From Favolaschia claudopus (lineage: Eukaryota; Basidiomycota; Agaricomycetes; Agaricales; Mycenaceae), in the NCBI GenBank assembly GCA_037176885.1, contig JAWWNJ010000006.1, positions 2,666,001 through 2,730,000 of the forward strand: 64,000 bases of DNA, read 5' to 3'. A program made the position numbers and the translations under genes. Under the pieces are notes generated by a model. It was not told where the DNA came from, ran no database searches, and saw nothing but the letters and a program-made list of their open reading frames with translations. Below, piece by piece: positions 33,764 through 44,883 of the stretch (positions are counted from its first letter, which is position 1; every line of letters starts with the position of its first letter).

Positions 33764-35599
33764 CTAATTCACCGGCTCCGCGCTTCCATCGGGAGGTGTG
33801 GAGGACCACACGCCTTTATGGTAACGGATGAGCAGATCCAAGTCTACAAGATATGGGCAAACATACGCGGGAGACGAACCCTCGAACGAGGGAATATTCC
33901 CTGCTAGACTCTGCGGATATCGTATCCAGATGGCTGGGAGACCGAGCTCGCGAGCAGGCTCTAGATCACGGAAGACGCTGTTGGAAACCAAGCATTGCTG
34001 CTCGAGAGGAATGCCCGTGTCCTTGTAGAACTTGAGTGGGAGCTGGAAAGCCGCCACTTCAGGCTTGTACACATGAGAGCCGTCCCAAGTGTATACCCGA
34101 CAAAAGTACGGAGCGATCATAGCGAATGCAGCGGACTTGTTAAGCGTTTCCTTGTCGATGTCCGGTAAGGCGACAAGGAATGGAACCAGCGCCGCGAGAC
34201 TGCTGAGGCATGGTAGTGCCTCGTTAAGAATCGGCCAATTGGCGATGGACGAGGCGAACGTCAAGGAAAGGTCGTCAGCCGCCACAAGACCCAGACGATC
34301 TGCCATGTCATCATGGGCTTCAGCAAGAATTTTGGAGTAGGGCGCAGTAGGCATGCGTTGCTTGACAGCCACTTCGCTCTCGAAGTAGAATGTGAGTGCT
34401 TCCCATCGTTCGAATTGATACGGACACTGTGCTATCAAGGGTTGCAAAGCTTCGTATATGCCACATTCGCTGTCCTTTCGCAGGTATTAGTTCCGCAATA
34501 TGTTACGTGTTGTTAAACCATACAATCAGTGTCCCGAAGACGTCGAAATATATGACCTGCAGGCCATGAAGGTCGTATGGTGGCGGGGGCTGCAATGTGC
34601 GTCTAATAGGGCCCTCGCGAAGCCGTCTTTTCTCCTCCGCGGTGTACTCTTCTTCATCTTCTTCCTCTGAAGATTCTGAACTGAGCGTTTCAGGGCTGTC
34701 CGGTCTATCGAATGCAATCTCAAGGTCGATTGTCCGTGAGGATGCGTCTGTAATTGTTTGCTCAACGGGGGCATCCAAACTCTCCCACGCACCCTACACC
34801 AGATTGAACGGCGTATAAGAGGCTTCGGATGGAATTGAAATACCTGGTCCATGTTCCACATGATTGTCCTCTCCGATGAAATGCGCGAGAAACGATTTCT
34901 GAGTCTGAGAACGAATGAGCACTTGACCCAATATATCGGAGAATGATTGCACCGAGAGATTGCACTCTCATCTTCAAAACAAAGGCTGGCTGAGGGAACA
35001 TGCTTCAGAGACGATATATCGAAACTATAGAACACAACGACGCAATCCGGCGGGAAAATATGATAAGGGCCTGGAGGGACATATGTGCTTTTCGGACTGA
35101 AGGTGGTCCAGACTGAAGCTTCGTCCAAGAAGCCGGCGGCTTCTCGTTCGGCTTTTCCTCGTTCTACCTTGCACCAGTACTGTGTTATGATATCTTCCCG
35201 AACTGTCTTGACGAAAGTATGGGCCTGTTCCTCGGTCAACTCGTAGCGGGTTGTCCCGTTGTCAGCTTCATCGTGGAGGGCCTCAATACTGAATCTCCTT
35301 CCAGTGTTCAAGACACATTCTTCGAAGGGCCAGTCGAAGCCAGGGTCCAGTGAGTCTCGTAGACCAACCTTGCAGGGTGAAATCGCAAGATAAGTGTCCG
35401 GAAGTGGATCGGAAGCTGGTTGAACGAGGAAAGCCGCGAAAGAAGTGGTATCGTTATTATACCCGGTAGGAGAGAACAGGGCGAGGTATTTGCCGCATAC
35501 AAGATGCTGGGCGGCTTCGTCGGCGAATGGTGAGTGAAGATATTGGACAGAAAGAGCTGGCGATGGTTGAAGCACCATCCAGAAGTATCGGCCCACCAT
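33764..35599 (-). CDS. HAD-like hydrolase with unknown N-terminal domain, intact copy
   Basis: This is an inverted duplicate of the gene at 13670-15885 with the same four-exon plan. Exon 1 starts MVGRYFWMVLQPSP at 35599, the small exon 2 encodes RFSRISSERTIMWNMDQ, exon 3 carries the acidic linker (SSESSEEEDEEEY), and exon 4 is 33764-34474 (711 bp). Motif I reads VIYFDVFGTLI with the expected nucleophile Asp, unlike the other copy. Further HAD features are YKPEVAAFQLPLKFY with the conserved Lys, and VSNSVFRDLEPARELGLPAIWI. The frame is open to the stop at 33764-33766 with no tandem repeat. This fold resembles type II haloacid dehalogenases, but the roughly 310 residues before it are unexplained. 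The reaction is unknown. Confidence 0.75.
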
Positions 35600-35699
35600 C
35601 TCGCTTCAAAGAGATTGTGGGTGAACCACGAATTGAAAATCAAAGCGATGGAACAAGCTCAAAGATGGTTGAATGTGTTTAGGTCGGCCTTATGCTGCA

Positions 35700-36190
35700 T
35701 GCATGTCGGGGAGCACAGATGGTGGTGAAAAGGTTTACATAGGAGTCGCAAAGTACTAAAGAGTAGTGTTCATCGCAACCATCAGCATCTGCATGCAACA
35801 CAGAACAACAACCGCTCGCAACCAAATTAGGAAATAAACGTGGCCAGACATCGTCTGAGTCTGAATCATCGTCGTCTCGTGGTATAAAGCGCCTTGCGTC
35901 TCGCTAGAGTCGGCTACTAGTTTCCTGAAATTAATGTATTATATTCGCTTTAGTACGAACGAAGACCGGCCTCCTCTGACCATGGAAACCTCAGGAGGAG
36001 CGTGCGCAGATGGACTATTGTCATCGAAACCATTCTGCCCACATATCCTGTGTGAGGTATGTGGACCTGACCCCATGTCTACGACCAGCAATTCGGAGGC
36101 AACAAATAACAACAACAACAATAAAACGATTCAAGTATCATAAAAATCTTGGTCGTCTCTAAGCAAATACTCATCCGTAGCTACAATGAA
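35700..36190 (-). pseudogene. decayed 3' fragment of the coiled-coil gene (copy B)
   Basis: Read on the minus strand, this segment matches the 3' end of the gene at 11985-13428 and the spacer up to the HAD start, in the same order. Examples are APPEVSMVRGGRSSFV compared with APQVSMVRGRRSPF, and RFIPRDDDDSDSDD compared with RFIPLDDDDSDSDD. The upstream exons of the coiled-coil gene are absent, and the normal stop TGA has become TGG. The part at 36081-36190, containing a CAACAACAACAATAAAACG run, recurs in copy C at 39935-40040. Boundaries are approximate. Confidence 0.65.
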
Positions 36191-36344
36191 ACAGCGGTAG
36201 TACCTTGAGTTTGATACGGGTGACTGAGTTCACTGGAGTGGACGAGGCAAAGTCGACCGTGCTGGCCAAAGATGAACGCATTGGAACCAGCCTCGAGACA
36301 GCCTTAGCGTAAACTGACGAAACACCACAAGTAACTACGCAATC

Positions 36345-38819
36345 TCAATAGGTACTCAAGAGGTGATCAAACAAGTGCAACAAGTCTGAATCGCCACCTG
36401 TCGCTACAAACGCTTGCGAAGAGTTCCCGCTCGGGATCTTGGGGGGATTCGGATTCGCAAAGAACGCTTTCATAAATGTTCTAAGGATATGGAGGTAGCT
36501 GCGCGATGGGTCAGGAAAGTGAGATAAATGATGTTGACATGGTCCGCTCACTCTCCGGGACGGCCATCCACCTGTTCGACGCGGGATACAGTCAAAACAA
36601 GTCGACTGCATATGAAGGTCTGCGACACTGACCGTTTTCCCTCCGAATTCAAACGCGGCCGAATTTAGCCACCCGCAGAAGAATCTAATGTATTCTGTCA
36701 TATTTGGTGAGCTCTCTGTATCTCGTATATCAGATGCGCAATGGAGACACAGACCACCGGAATCGAAGAACAGGACCCCTTTGCCGTATCCTCCTCTGTC
36801 CGCTACGGCCTTGCGATATTCTTTCCACATCTCCTTCTGATTGGGGAGCCTCGCCGTGCCAGACCATACCCGCGCCAAAGCAATGGCAAAGTACTCGCCA
36901 AAGGACCAGGTAACGGTGTTGAGATTCACTGCGGTCGCTAGGGTGAGACGCCTTTTGCCGGACGGGCTATGGGATACGCACTATTCATGAAGCCTGAAGC
37001 CAAATACGTTGGTCAGACACCTTGTCAAGTCTGGAGGGATGAGACTAACCAAGAGTGGGTTCCTCGATATATATGAAGTCGCGATACAGCGAACGGTAGT
37101 GAGAGCCGTCCGTCACGAGTGGCTGTGGCTGATCTTCAGGTCCCTCCTTGTTGATTGGAATCGACGAGTTGTGATACTGGGGTAGGAAAGGGAACGTGTA
37201 TTGATATCCCGTCGAGAAAATGATGTGATCTATGTCGCTGAGAGTCTGGGGGGAGAATGTGTTAAGAGTGACGAGGCGGAAAGGCAACTCTGTCTATTGC
37301 TTACTGTGCCATCGGAGAATTGGATGGTTCCATTCGACGCATGGAATCGTTCGATTCCTGGAACTATCTGCACGTCGTGCGGTAAGGTCCGCAGAAAATC
37401 GAGAGGTGTAGTGGAGTCTGTGAACAGATATTATTTAAAACCAGCTGATACGGCGACTGAGATAACAGTCGTACTCGCATGGCGCTGAAGAAAAAATATT
37501 ACTGAGTAGCCCAGCGAGGAGAGAAAGACCAACATACTCGGAAGGAAAGAAAGTGCCGCTTGTGCTTCACGAACCGATGGATATCTACTGAAATTCCGGT
37601 AGCGCTCGTCTACGGACCTGGTCTCAGCATTCGGCTGTACAAAACTCGTAATGCGGGTAACTCACACCAGCGCCGACCATCAGGACGGATTTATTCGTGA
37701 ACATTTCTGGACGCCGGTATTCCCTAGCATGAATGATGCTTCCAGGGAACCGCCGCGACCACTCCTGAAGACCCGGAATCGACGGCATGAACGGCGCATT
37801 GAAGTTCCCCGTAGCGACAACAACGGCATCGAAGTCCTGTGAGTCAATGATTATGGGGCAGCGCACGACATACTTCGCGCAGTACATACCTCTGTCCACC
37901 AGACCTCCTTACAGGAGGAAGTTCCTGACCGATCAAACTTCTTCAAGGTCAATCTCCAACCCCGCTCCATTCCGTTCTCGTCAAAACGCTTCTCTACCAA
38001 CTCAACGCGAGTGCCATATGAGATTCTGGGGTTTTCATCATTGCTGTTGATGCCGAAGAACGAATAAGCGGAGCGAATGTAGCGAACGAGCATGTCCTGC
38101 GGCATACCTGTGACAGAATGAGTACTACGGTCTGCTAGCAGTCAGAGAACCTACTCCAGGGGGTTTCCGGAGGAAAAGGAAGACCATTGAACTTGAACTC
38201 GATGTCATTACAGATGATCTGTCTGAAACAGTGCCACAGTGGTAATGCACACTTACATGCATGAGCGGCGCCGGTACGTTGGATGTAAGCGACTTCCACA
38301 CTCCATGAGGCGCCCGATGCCTCCTCCACCTCTCTGCCGTCGATATACTGGCATTATGGTCGGCGTACCACCTTTCGAAGGGTAAAGGAACACCCTGTGG
38401 TGGCAAAGAGGGCTCATAATCCGCGATTTTGGGGTCCTCATTTGGGATGGGTGCCGGCACCGGGGTCTCGTCTGTGTAGTGCCAGACTCCACCAGGTATA
38501 GCGTCGCGCTCGAACATTCTGATATCGAAACCAGCTTCCACCAACTCACGATATGCGAGTAGCCCGCTGTCGCGTTTTTTTTCAATACGAATACTGATGA
38601 GTATAGGGAGACTGACCTCACACCTGCCCCAATTATCGCGACATTGCGGATGGGCCACTTGAACTGGTAGAACTCAGGCCCAGAGTTGCTAGCCTCGACG
38701 GGGGAGTTGACGAAAGTGCTCCTTTCCGTGTCAGTTGGGGCGTGAAAAGCAAATTGACTGTAAGCAGAAACTTGCTGCAGAGCACAAGCAAGTGAGAGGG
38801 AAAAAGCGACCGGTAACAT
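36345..38819 (-). CDS. flavin-containing monooxygenase with N-terminal signal peptide
   Basis: The start at 38819 gives a hydrophobic signal-like N-terminus (MLPVAFSLSLACALQQVSA). The FAD-binding loop is AIIGAGV followed after an intron by SGLLAYRELVEAG, then FERDAIPGGVWHY. Later exons read MPQDMLVRYIRSAYSFFG, FDAVVVATGNFNAPFMPSIPG and the FMO signature region FPGSIIHAREYRRPE, then VLMVGAGVS (the NADP-binding loop). DIDHIIFSTGYQYTFPF and SLYRDFIYIEEPTL follow. The C-terminal exons include VWSGTARLPNQKEMWKEYRKAV and end at 36345-36347. About eight introns are inferred. FMOs oxygenate nucleophilic N or S atoms or act as Baeyer-Villiger enzymes; the substrate is unknown. A secretory signal is uncommon in FMOs. 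The gene is bracketed by direct repeats. Confidence 0.85.
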
Positions 38820-39429
38820 CTAACGCTTGACAGACTGGAGTTAGTGGTGAGGAGGTCGCGGGATCATTTTGGTTTTATATTCTTTCGCATCTGCTGCGAG
38901 ATCATTGGCGCCATTTATCCAAGGTACCGCAGCAGAGTGCATGGTGAGTGGCGTCATTGCATACTATGTACAGTAACACCTGTATCTTGTATTTTCTTCG
39001 CGGGTAGCCTCGAGTCTCTGGTGCGCTCGAGAAGAAGCCGTGGCCGCTCAAAAATAGCGGAGTCCGACTGAGTTTCACTCACTTTGACCAACTCTTTTGT
39101 CAGTCAGTCTCTTATCGCGGCTGCAATTGAACAACCGTTGAAAATAACAAATGCTGCGCCGCAGGCGACCTGACGGTTATCGTGAATTGCAGCTGAGTAA
39201 GGTGAGTTGAGGGTGGGAGAGCTTGGGAGAGTCGCGCATGATACTGTAGTCCATTTGGAAGACTGTAAGCGGCCGCCGTCCTCTGCGCTTCGACCTGGCT
39301 GGTCACGGCACGAAAACCCACTGACGGCTGGACCGGTGACCGATCTGTCTACTAGAAAACAAGTTTGTCGCCTCATGCTGGCATCTCGGGGAACAGAGAG
39401 GGTGCCAGTGGACCTGGTGAAGAGCTTTA
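38820..39429. other. intergenic, no gene seen
   Basis: This region is upstream of the FMO gene. Small open frames on both strands have no recognisable features. It probably contains the FMO promoter. Confidence 0.5.
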
Positions 39430-40040
39430 TGTAAAACTATGATAGGGACAAAGTGCAATCAGCATCTTCATATAACACAGAACAACAACCGCTCGCGACC
39501 AAATTAGGAAATAAACGTCGAGCATCGTTCGAGTCCAAATCATCGTCTCACTGGAGTCGGCTATCGATTTCTTGACATTACCATCCATCGTACTCCCTTG
39601 CGAAACTCTTACGAATAGAATCCGGCGTCCTCTGACCATGGAAACTTGAGGAGCAACGCGCTGCGTGTGCGGGACCCGGGTTGCACTGTTGCAGAGCGAA
39701 TTCACGTGGCGTTTCGTGACGAAACAGGATTCGGTATATCAATATCAGAGAGGGGTTGAACCGTTGAACAGGAGGAGCTTCGGGCGACGGTGGTGCGTCG
39801 TACTACGGCTGACGAATCTTTGACCTCGCTGCTATACGTATCTTGTAGCTTTTTCCATGTCGACTCGAGACCATTCGGACGTACTATTGTCATGATTCTA
39901 CTGCATGATTCGTGAAGCACCCGCGGTCACATCCACGACCAGCAACCTCGGAGGCAACAAACAACAACAACAATAAAACGATTCAAGTATCATAAAATTT
40001 TGGTCCTCTCTACTAAGTACTCATCCGTAGCTACAATGAA
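39430..40040 (-). pseudogene. decayed 3' fragment of the coiled-coil gene (copy C)
   Basis: On the minus strand it matches about 13165-13530 of the first locus: a block ending GATATACCGAATCC, then the VAPQVSMVRGRR segment, then AACAACCGCTCGCGACC. It extends further into the coiled-coil gene than copy B does. The reading frames are broken, for example MVRGRRILFVRV runs out of frame. The part at 39935-40040 is nearly the same as 36081-36190. Copies B and C are therefore direct repeats about 3.8 kb apart. Confidence 0.6.
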
Positions 40041-40101
40041 TCTGAATCAATGAATGCGAAAAAAGAAAAACCATCAGCGGACGGTTAACAATATACACTG
40101 G

Positions 40102-42665
40102 TTAGAACATATTAGCGAGGCTCTTCGCCGCATCACGCGCATCCAACCGCGGACGTTGCGGCGGCCCCCTCACCGAACCCGTCATCTGCGTAGGCTGCAA
40201 CTGCCCCAGCGGATCAAGCTCGTTGCGCAGGACGCCGTTCCCATTAGCGTGGTGGGGTGAAAACGAATCCCGCAGCGGAGACGAGACGTTCCGCGGGAAC
40301 GTACTTCCGCCAAGCAGCGGGTCTCCCGTGTAGCTGGGCGTCGAAGGCGAGGCGATTAACGGGGAAGAGATAGTCGTCGACTGGGAAGATTGGGGGCGTA
40401 ACGGCGACGAAGGAGGCGTGCTCGATGAGGGAGGTTTGATGAACATGGATTTAGAGCCCTCGACGAGGCGGCCGCCCAAAGGAGGCTCGTTTGTCGCGGT
40501 CAATGCGGTAGGGGTGCGCGGTGTTTGTGCCTGCGGGGCATGGAGCGGGGAAGAAGGACCAGCAGATGCGGATTGTGCAAGAGGCTGCTGGAGTTGCGGT
40601 TGTGCGTGTAATTGGGGTTGAGGATGCCCGGCCAGAGGATCACCGGCGGGATGGGGGTGTGTTGGTGGTTGAGACTGAGGAGGACCTAGAGGACCACCCA
40701 ATGGACCAAACGAGGTCTGAGGAAGGCCGGAAGGCGTAACGGAGGGCGATGATGTCGATTGAGTAGAAGCAAAAGACGACTGCGTAGACGACGGCGTCAT
40801 CGAGCCGTGACGGTCGTATATTCCCTGCGTCGAAGAAGCTGAAGGCGGACCAGGCGATGAAGGGTGTCCCAGAGAACTATGTGTAGCGCCGAGACCAGGA
40901 ATAGTGCTGGGGTTGTATAGGGACTGACTAAAGGCTTGGAAGGGCGCGCGTTGAGGGGTTTGAATGCGCGGAAGTGGCGGTTGTGTTCCGGGGAGAGGCG
41001 CAGGTGGTGGGGTGCCGTTCGTCATGGCAGGAGCCGGAGCAGAAGTGGGAGCAGGGGCAGAGACCGAAGCGGGACCCATGGGTGGTGCGCTCCGTGCTGG
41101 CGGCTTTGGATGGTACTCTTCAATGACAGGGATGGGTGGCTTAGGAACGCCATTGGCAGGAGGCACATATTTATCAGCGGCTTTCGCAACATCTACTCGC
41201 AAAGCCTCAAGCTCACGGAGTAGCTGCCGCTCGTACATAATCGACGAGCGTGCATGCTCAATCAACGCAGTCGTGATATCGTCGTTCGCATATCGGTTGT
41301 GCGTCTCCAGCGCCTGGTGCAGGTTTTGTGATATACCTTGCGCACGACGAGCAAGCACTTGCTCGTATTTGTCGGCCTGGTAACTTGTCAGTGTGTGTGC
41401 CGCATCTCTCGAGAAGCCAACATACCTCCTCCATATCCTGCAACGCCTCATCCACGCGGTCTGGCCGAATATTTGAGCTCGCTTTCAGACGCTCGATCTG
41501 CCTGCGCTTCGAGATGGTGCTTTTTACAGCAGCTTGATACTCCTCGAGAACACCAGTGCGCATTTGTAGGGTCTCTTTAGCTGAGCGTGCATTCATGCCT
41601 TGATAGCCTAGGGAGTCGCCAAGAATCACACACTCGCTGATGGCTTGGGCTTGGTCGAGGTCTGCAAGACTGTGCCACGTCCGTCCAATTTTGCGGAATG
41701 CGTTACCGAGCGGCGGGTGCGCCTCCGTAGTCGCAACGTTGATGAGTTTGTTACCCATCTCTGCATGAGCTACAGCGAGGGCTGTGTAGAAAAGTTAATT
41801 TAGAAGAACAAAGTTGGAATGAACTGCCAACATTTTCTCGCGATAGAAAGCTTGTCAACGGCCTTTGCAGTGTCGAAAAATTGACCCTCGAGTTTAGTGA
41901 GCTCAAACCTCGCGCGCTGGAGATCTTCATCCTCATCGGGGACAGTACGGCGCATTATCCCGAAACTTGAAGCGGTTTTGCGCCGGGGCCGAGGAGTGGG
42001 TTGATAACCAAAGTCGCTTTCGATGAAAGCCCGCAAGTCCTCGTCATGGACCAAAATCGGGTCCTCGCAGACGCGAGTAATCCACCTTTGCAGCATAATT
42101 TTGACGAGCCTGTCGTCTTCCTCGTCAGTCGGCGCAGAGGTCTGGGCGAGAGGTAGAGCTGCCACGATGGTTTGCGGGTTGCTGTGAATGATGGATTCGT
42201 AGAATTGCTGGAACTCGAGGTATGAACGCGACACATTTCGATAGGTGTTGCCCGTGAAATTAGACAGGTTCGTCTGGCGAGTGAGAAAATAAGTCTACTA
42301 ATGCAATTGAGAACTTGCAACCGACGCACTTGAGCATCCAACTTGACGAGAATGTCCCGTCTATTTCTGTCGAGCCCAGTAATGCGCACGCGCAGGTACG
42401 GTTCTGGCTTCTCATAATTGTCTCCATTGGGCCCAACGGCCTCGCGCGGAGAGATCAACCCAGCTTCTGGTTGGCCGTAGATTTGAGGCTCCTGGCCGAA
42501 AGGACCAAGCGAGGGACCCTTGTCCGGCGTAGGGGGCACTGGCGTCGATGCACGACGCAAATTGCCGGGAATTGGAGAGTTGGGAGTGTGGGGGGTGGTC
42601 GGCCACGGTGGGCTGAGGGCGTCCTCTGCGAACCCGCGCGACGAGCTCAGCGGATCGTCGAACAT
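40102..42665 (-). CDS. VPS17: SNX-BAR sorting nexin, Vps17-like retromer subunit
   Basis: The PX domain reads YLRVRITGLDRNRRDILVKLDAQ and continues after an intron with NLSNFTGNTYRNVSRSYLEFQQFYESI, as in Vps17, where it binds phosphoinositides on endosomes. After a linker (SDFGYQPTPRPRRKTASSFG) comes the BAR region: RARFELTKLEGQFFDTAKAVDKL, IGRTWHSLADLDQAQAISECVILGD, RRQIERLKASSNIRPDRVDEALQDM and ERQLLRELEALRVDVAKAADKYVPP. The C-terminal extension of about 300 residues is very rich in Pro, Ser and Gln and ends ARDAAKSLANMF. I use Met 42665 (MFDDPLSSSRG); the frame is open further upstream but has no earlier ATG. With Vps5 this protein would tubulate endosomes for cargo recycling. Confidence 0.85.
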
Positions 42666-43008
42666 AACATTCAAGAAGGGATCAGAGAGTGATGCCGCCG
42701 CAGTGTTTGGCTGCGCCTTTCGAAATTCGATCCGACGGTTTATCCATCCAAATATTCTACCAAAAAATTCATACGACGCCTACCCCAACGTTCGACATAG
42801 ATAAGATACCAATAAGTAGACAATGTATAGTCAGATATGCATGCTAATGATGAGCGAAAAAAACGTCCCAAGGCGTAATGTAGATGTACCCAGTCATTCA
42901 TTACCAGTCGTCAGTTGTCGTTTACTCGTCGTCGTTTGTCGTACATATTACACCCACAAGTCCATGGCCCGCCATCAACCAAGAAGAGATTTGAAAGCAG
43001 TCTCCAGC
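42666..43008. other. intergenic, no gene seen
   Basis: This gap of about 340 bp lies between Vps17 and the GH17 gene. It contains a run of CGTCGTTTGTCG-like repeats near 42905-42945. The Vps17 frame is open without ATG back to about 42780, so a spliced upstream first exon is possible. Confidence 0.4.
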
Positions 43009-44883
43009 TCAGGGTGCCGCGCAATCGGGAATCTTCACGTTCTTGAGGGTCCGACTGGAAGCGAATGCGTTAGTTTCGCGCGTTTAGATACAAAGAGATG
43101 AATCAACTCACTCCGCATTGAACAGTCCCCACCAGCCCTATACAATACCAATACATTAATCCAATCCGCATGAAGAATGTTCAGCCATACCTCAACTCCA
43201 CCGAACTGAACGTCCTTCCATCCCTCGTCGAAGTACTCAAAGTAGAAATAGCCGGTGCCGTTCTGATTTGCTTGACATACGAAGGTGTCGAGATAAACCT
43301 GACAATCGATTAGCCAGACCTGCGGATGAGTAGAACATGGCTCTTACTTGGAGGTTGTCCACCGACGCTAGTGAGGGACCGTCCGATTGTGCTGCGACCG
43401 ATGAAGATTTCTGCAGCTCATCAGTCCAACTTTTCAAGCATTTAATTCAATTAACAAACCGTAGGCCACCCTGTCTCTGCAATGTACATCGTTGGCTTGT
43501 TCGTCAGTGCATTAGCCGCCGCGACGTTTGTCGTTGCGAAGAAATCCGCCGTCCAACCAGCCGCATCTTTGACATCTTGCGCAGCAAACCACGGGTGCAC
43601 GTTCGCCATCTGCAATAGGTATCCTCAAGTCAGATTACGAGGACTTGAAAGACGCGCAAACGAACGCCATATTTCACAGCCGACAAGATTTGCGTGTTGA
43701 AGTAACTCCCCGCATCGGCGTTTCCGACGGGAATATCAAGGTTCAAGCTGGACACCATGTTCATTGTGTCGGTGATATTCGTGAGAAGCAATGCGGCTCC
43801 TGCGTTGCCCACAGGACCATTGGGGTCTTGGTTGGTGCCGCCGTTATCACCCAAATAGCTGGACAACAATACTTAAGGACAAAGATACTGAGGGGAATCA
43901 AATCTTACTTCAGAATGAACTCATTTCCTACTGTGATTCCTGCAACATGGTCGGCTCCGTATGTGGTAAGAGCATTCTTTGTGGAGTCAGGCGAGAAAAC
44001 CGAAAAAAATGAAGATGAGTACTCACCTTGATGAGATCCCGTTGACGGACGTACGCCTCCCCTGCATCCGAAGGTACGGGGTAATTTCCCAGATAAACCT
44101 TCATGTCGACTTTGGTCTGCTTGATGGCCTCCAACTAAAGAGATACGGTTAAAATCGAACTCAATCTGTATGGAGTGTACGGACCACAAGAGCCGACTGG
44201 TTGCAATCTGCACGGGGTAAATTCAACGAAGATAAAAGCAGAGATTAACGGCTTACCAGCGCCGTATAGACGAATCCGTTTCGTTAGCTGGGACAGCAAC
44301 TGCACGGCGTCAACAGACCGAATTTTGTAAGGGCGCCACTACTCGCACCTGGATATCCGTGATCACGTCCGCTATACCATACAATTGCGTTCAGATGTAG
44401 AGACCAAAGACAAAGGCCGCACGCACCGAGAGAATTGTTGCAATTAGGGAGCTGCGAGCCATAAGGGGTATAGGCCATGCCGTAGAACGACTGCTTCAAC
44501 GCGGGATTCTTGACGAAAGTGCTTGGGTCGTTGGGATCCGATTGGTCAACGACGCCACTAGAATTTCCAGCAGACCCGGCTTTAGTGCTACTCGTCGCGG
44601 CGTGATTGTTGTTCTTCTTGCTGTTGGCGACACCGACCCCTACACCGACGCCAATGGCAATCAGCGCCACTACACCGACGATAGAGCCAATCGTCTATGC
44701 GGATTTGAATTGAATAAAACGAAAGTAACGAGGCAAGTAAGTAGAACACACAATCCACTTCGACCGTCGGTTGGCTGCCTTCTGCTGCTGCTCGAGGCCG
44801 TAGACATAGCTGTTAGAACCACCGGAGTAGGCGTAGTTGTTGCCGCCGACGGGTTGGTATTCTGTCGTGTGGTACGCGGACAT
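43009..44883 (-). CDS. GH17 endo-beta-1,3-glucanase-like protein, membrane anchored
   Basis: From Met 44883, a short tyrosine-rich cytosolic tail (MSAYHTTEYQPVGG) precedes a glycine-valine membrane segment (VVALIAIGVGVGVGVA) and a Ser/Asn-rich stem. The catalytic domain starts QSFYGMAYTPYGSQLPNC. Later exons read LLSQLTKRIRLYGADCNQSALV, TKVDMKVYLGNYP, and GADHVAGITVGNEFIL with the acid/base Glu. Then come NLDIPVGNADAGSYFN, VHPWFAAQDVKDAAGW, and YIAETGWPT with the nucleophile Glu. The C-terminal part YFEYFDEGWKDVQFGGVEGWWGLFNA ends DRTLKNVKIPDCAAP at 43009. About nine introns are inferred. This architecture matches fungal type II membrane glucanases acting on cell-wall beta-1,3-glucan. Confidence 0.87.
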
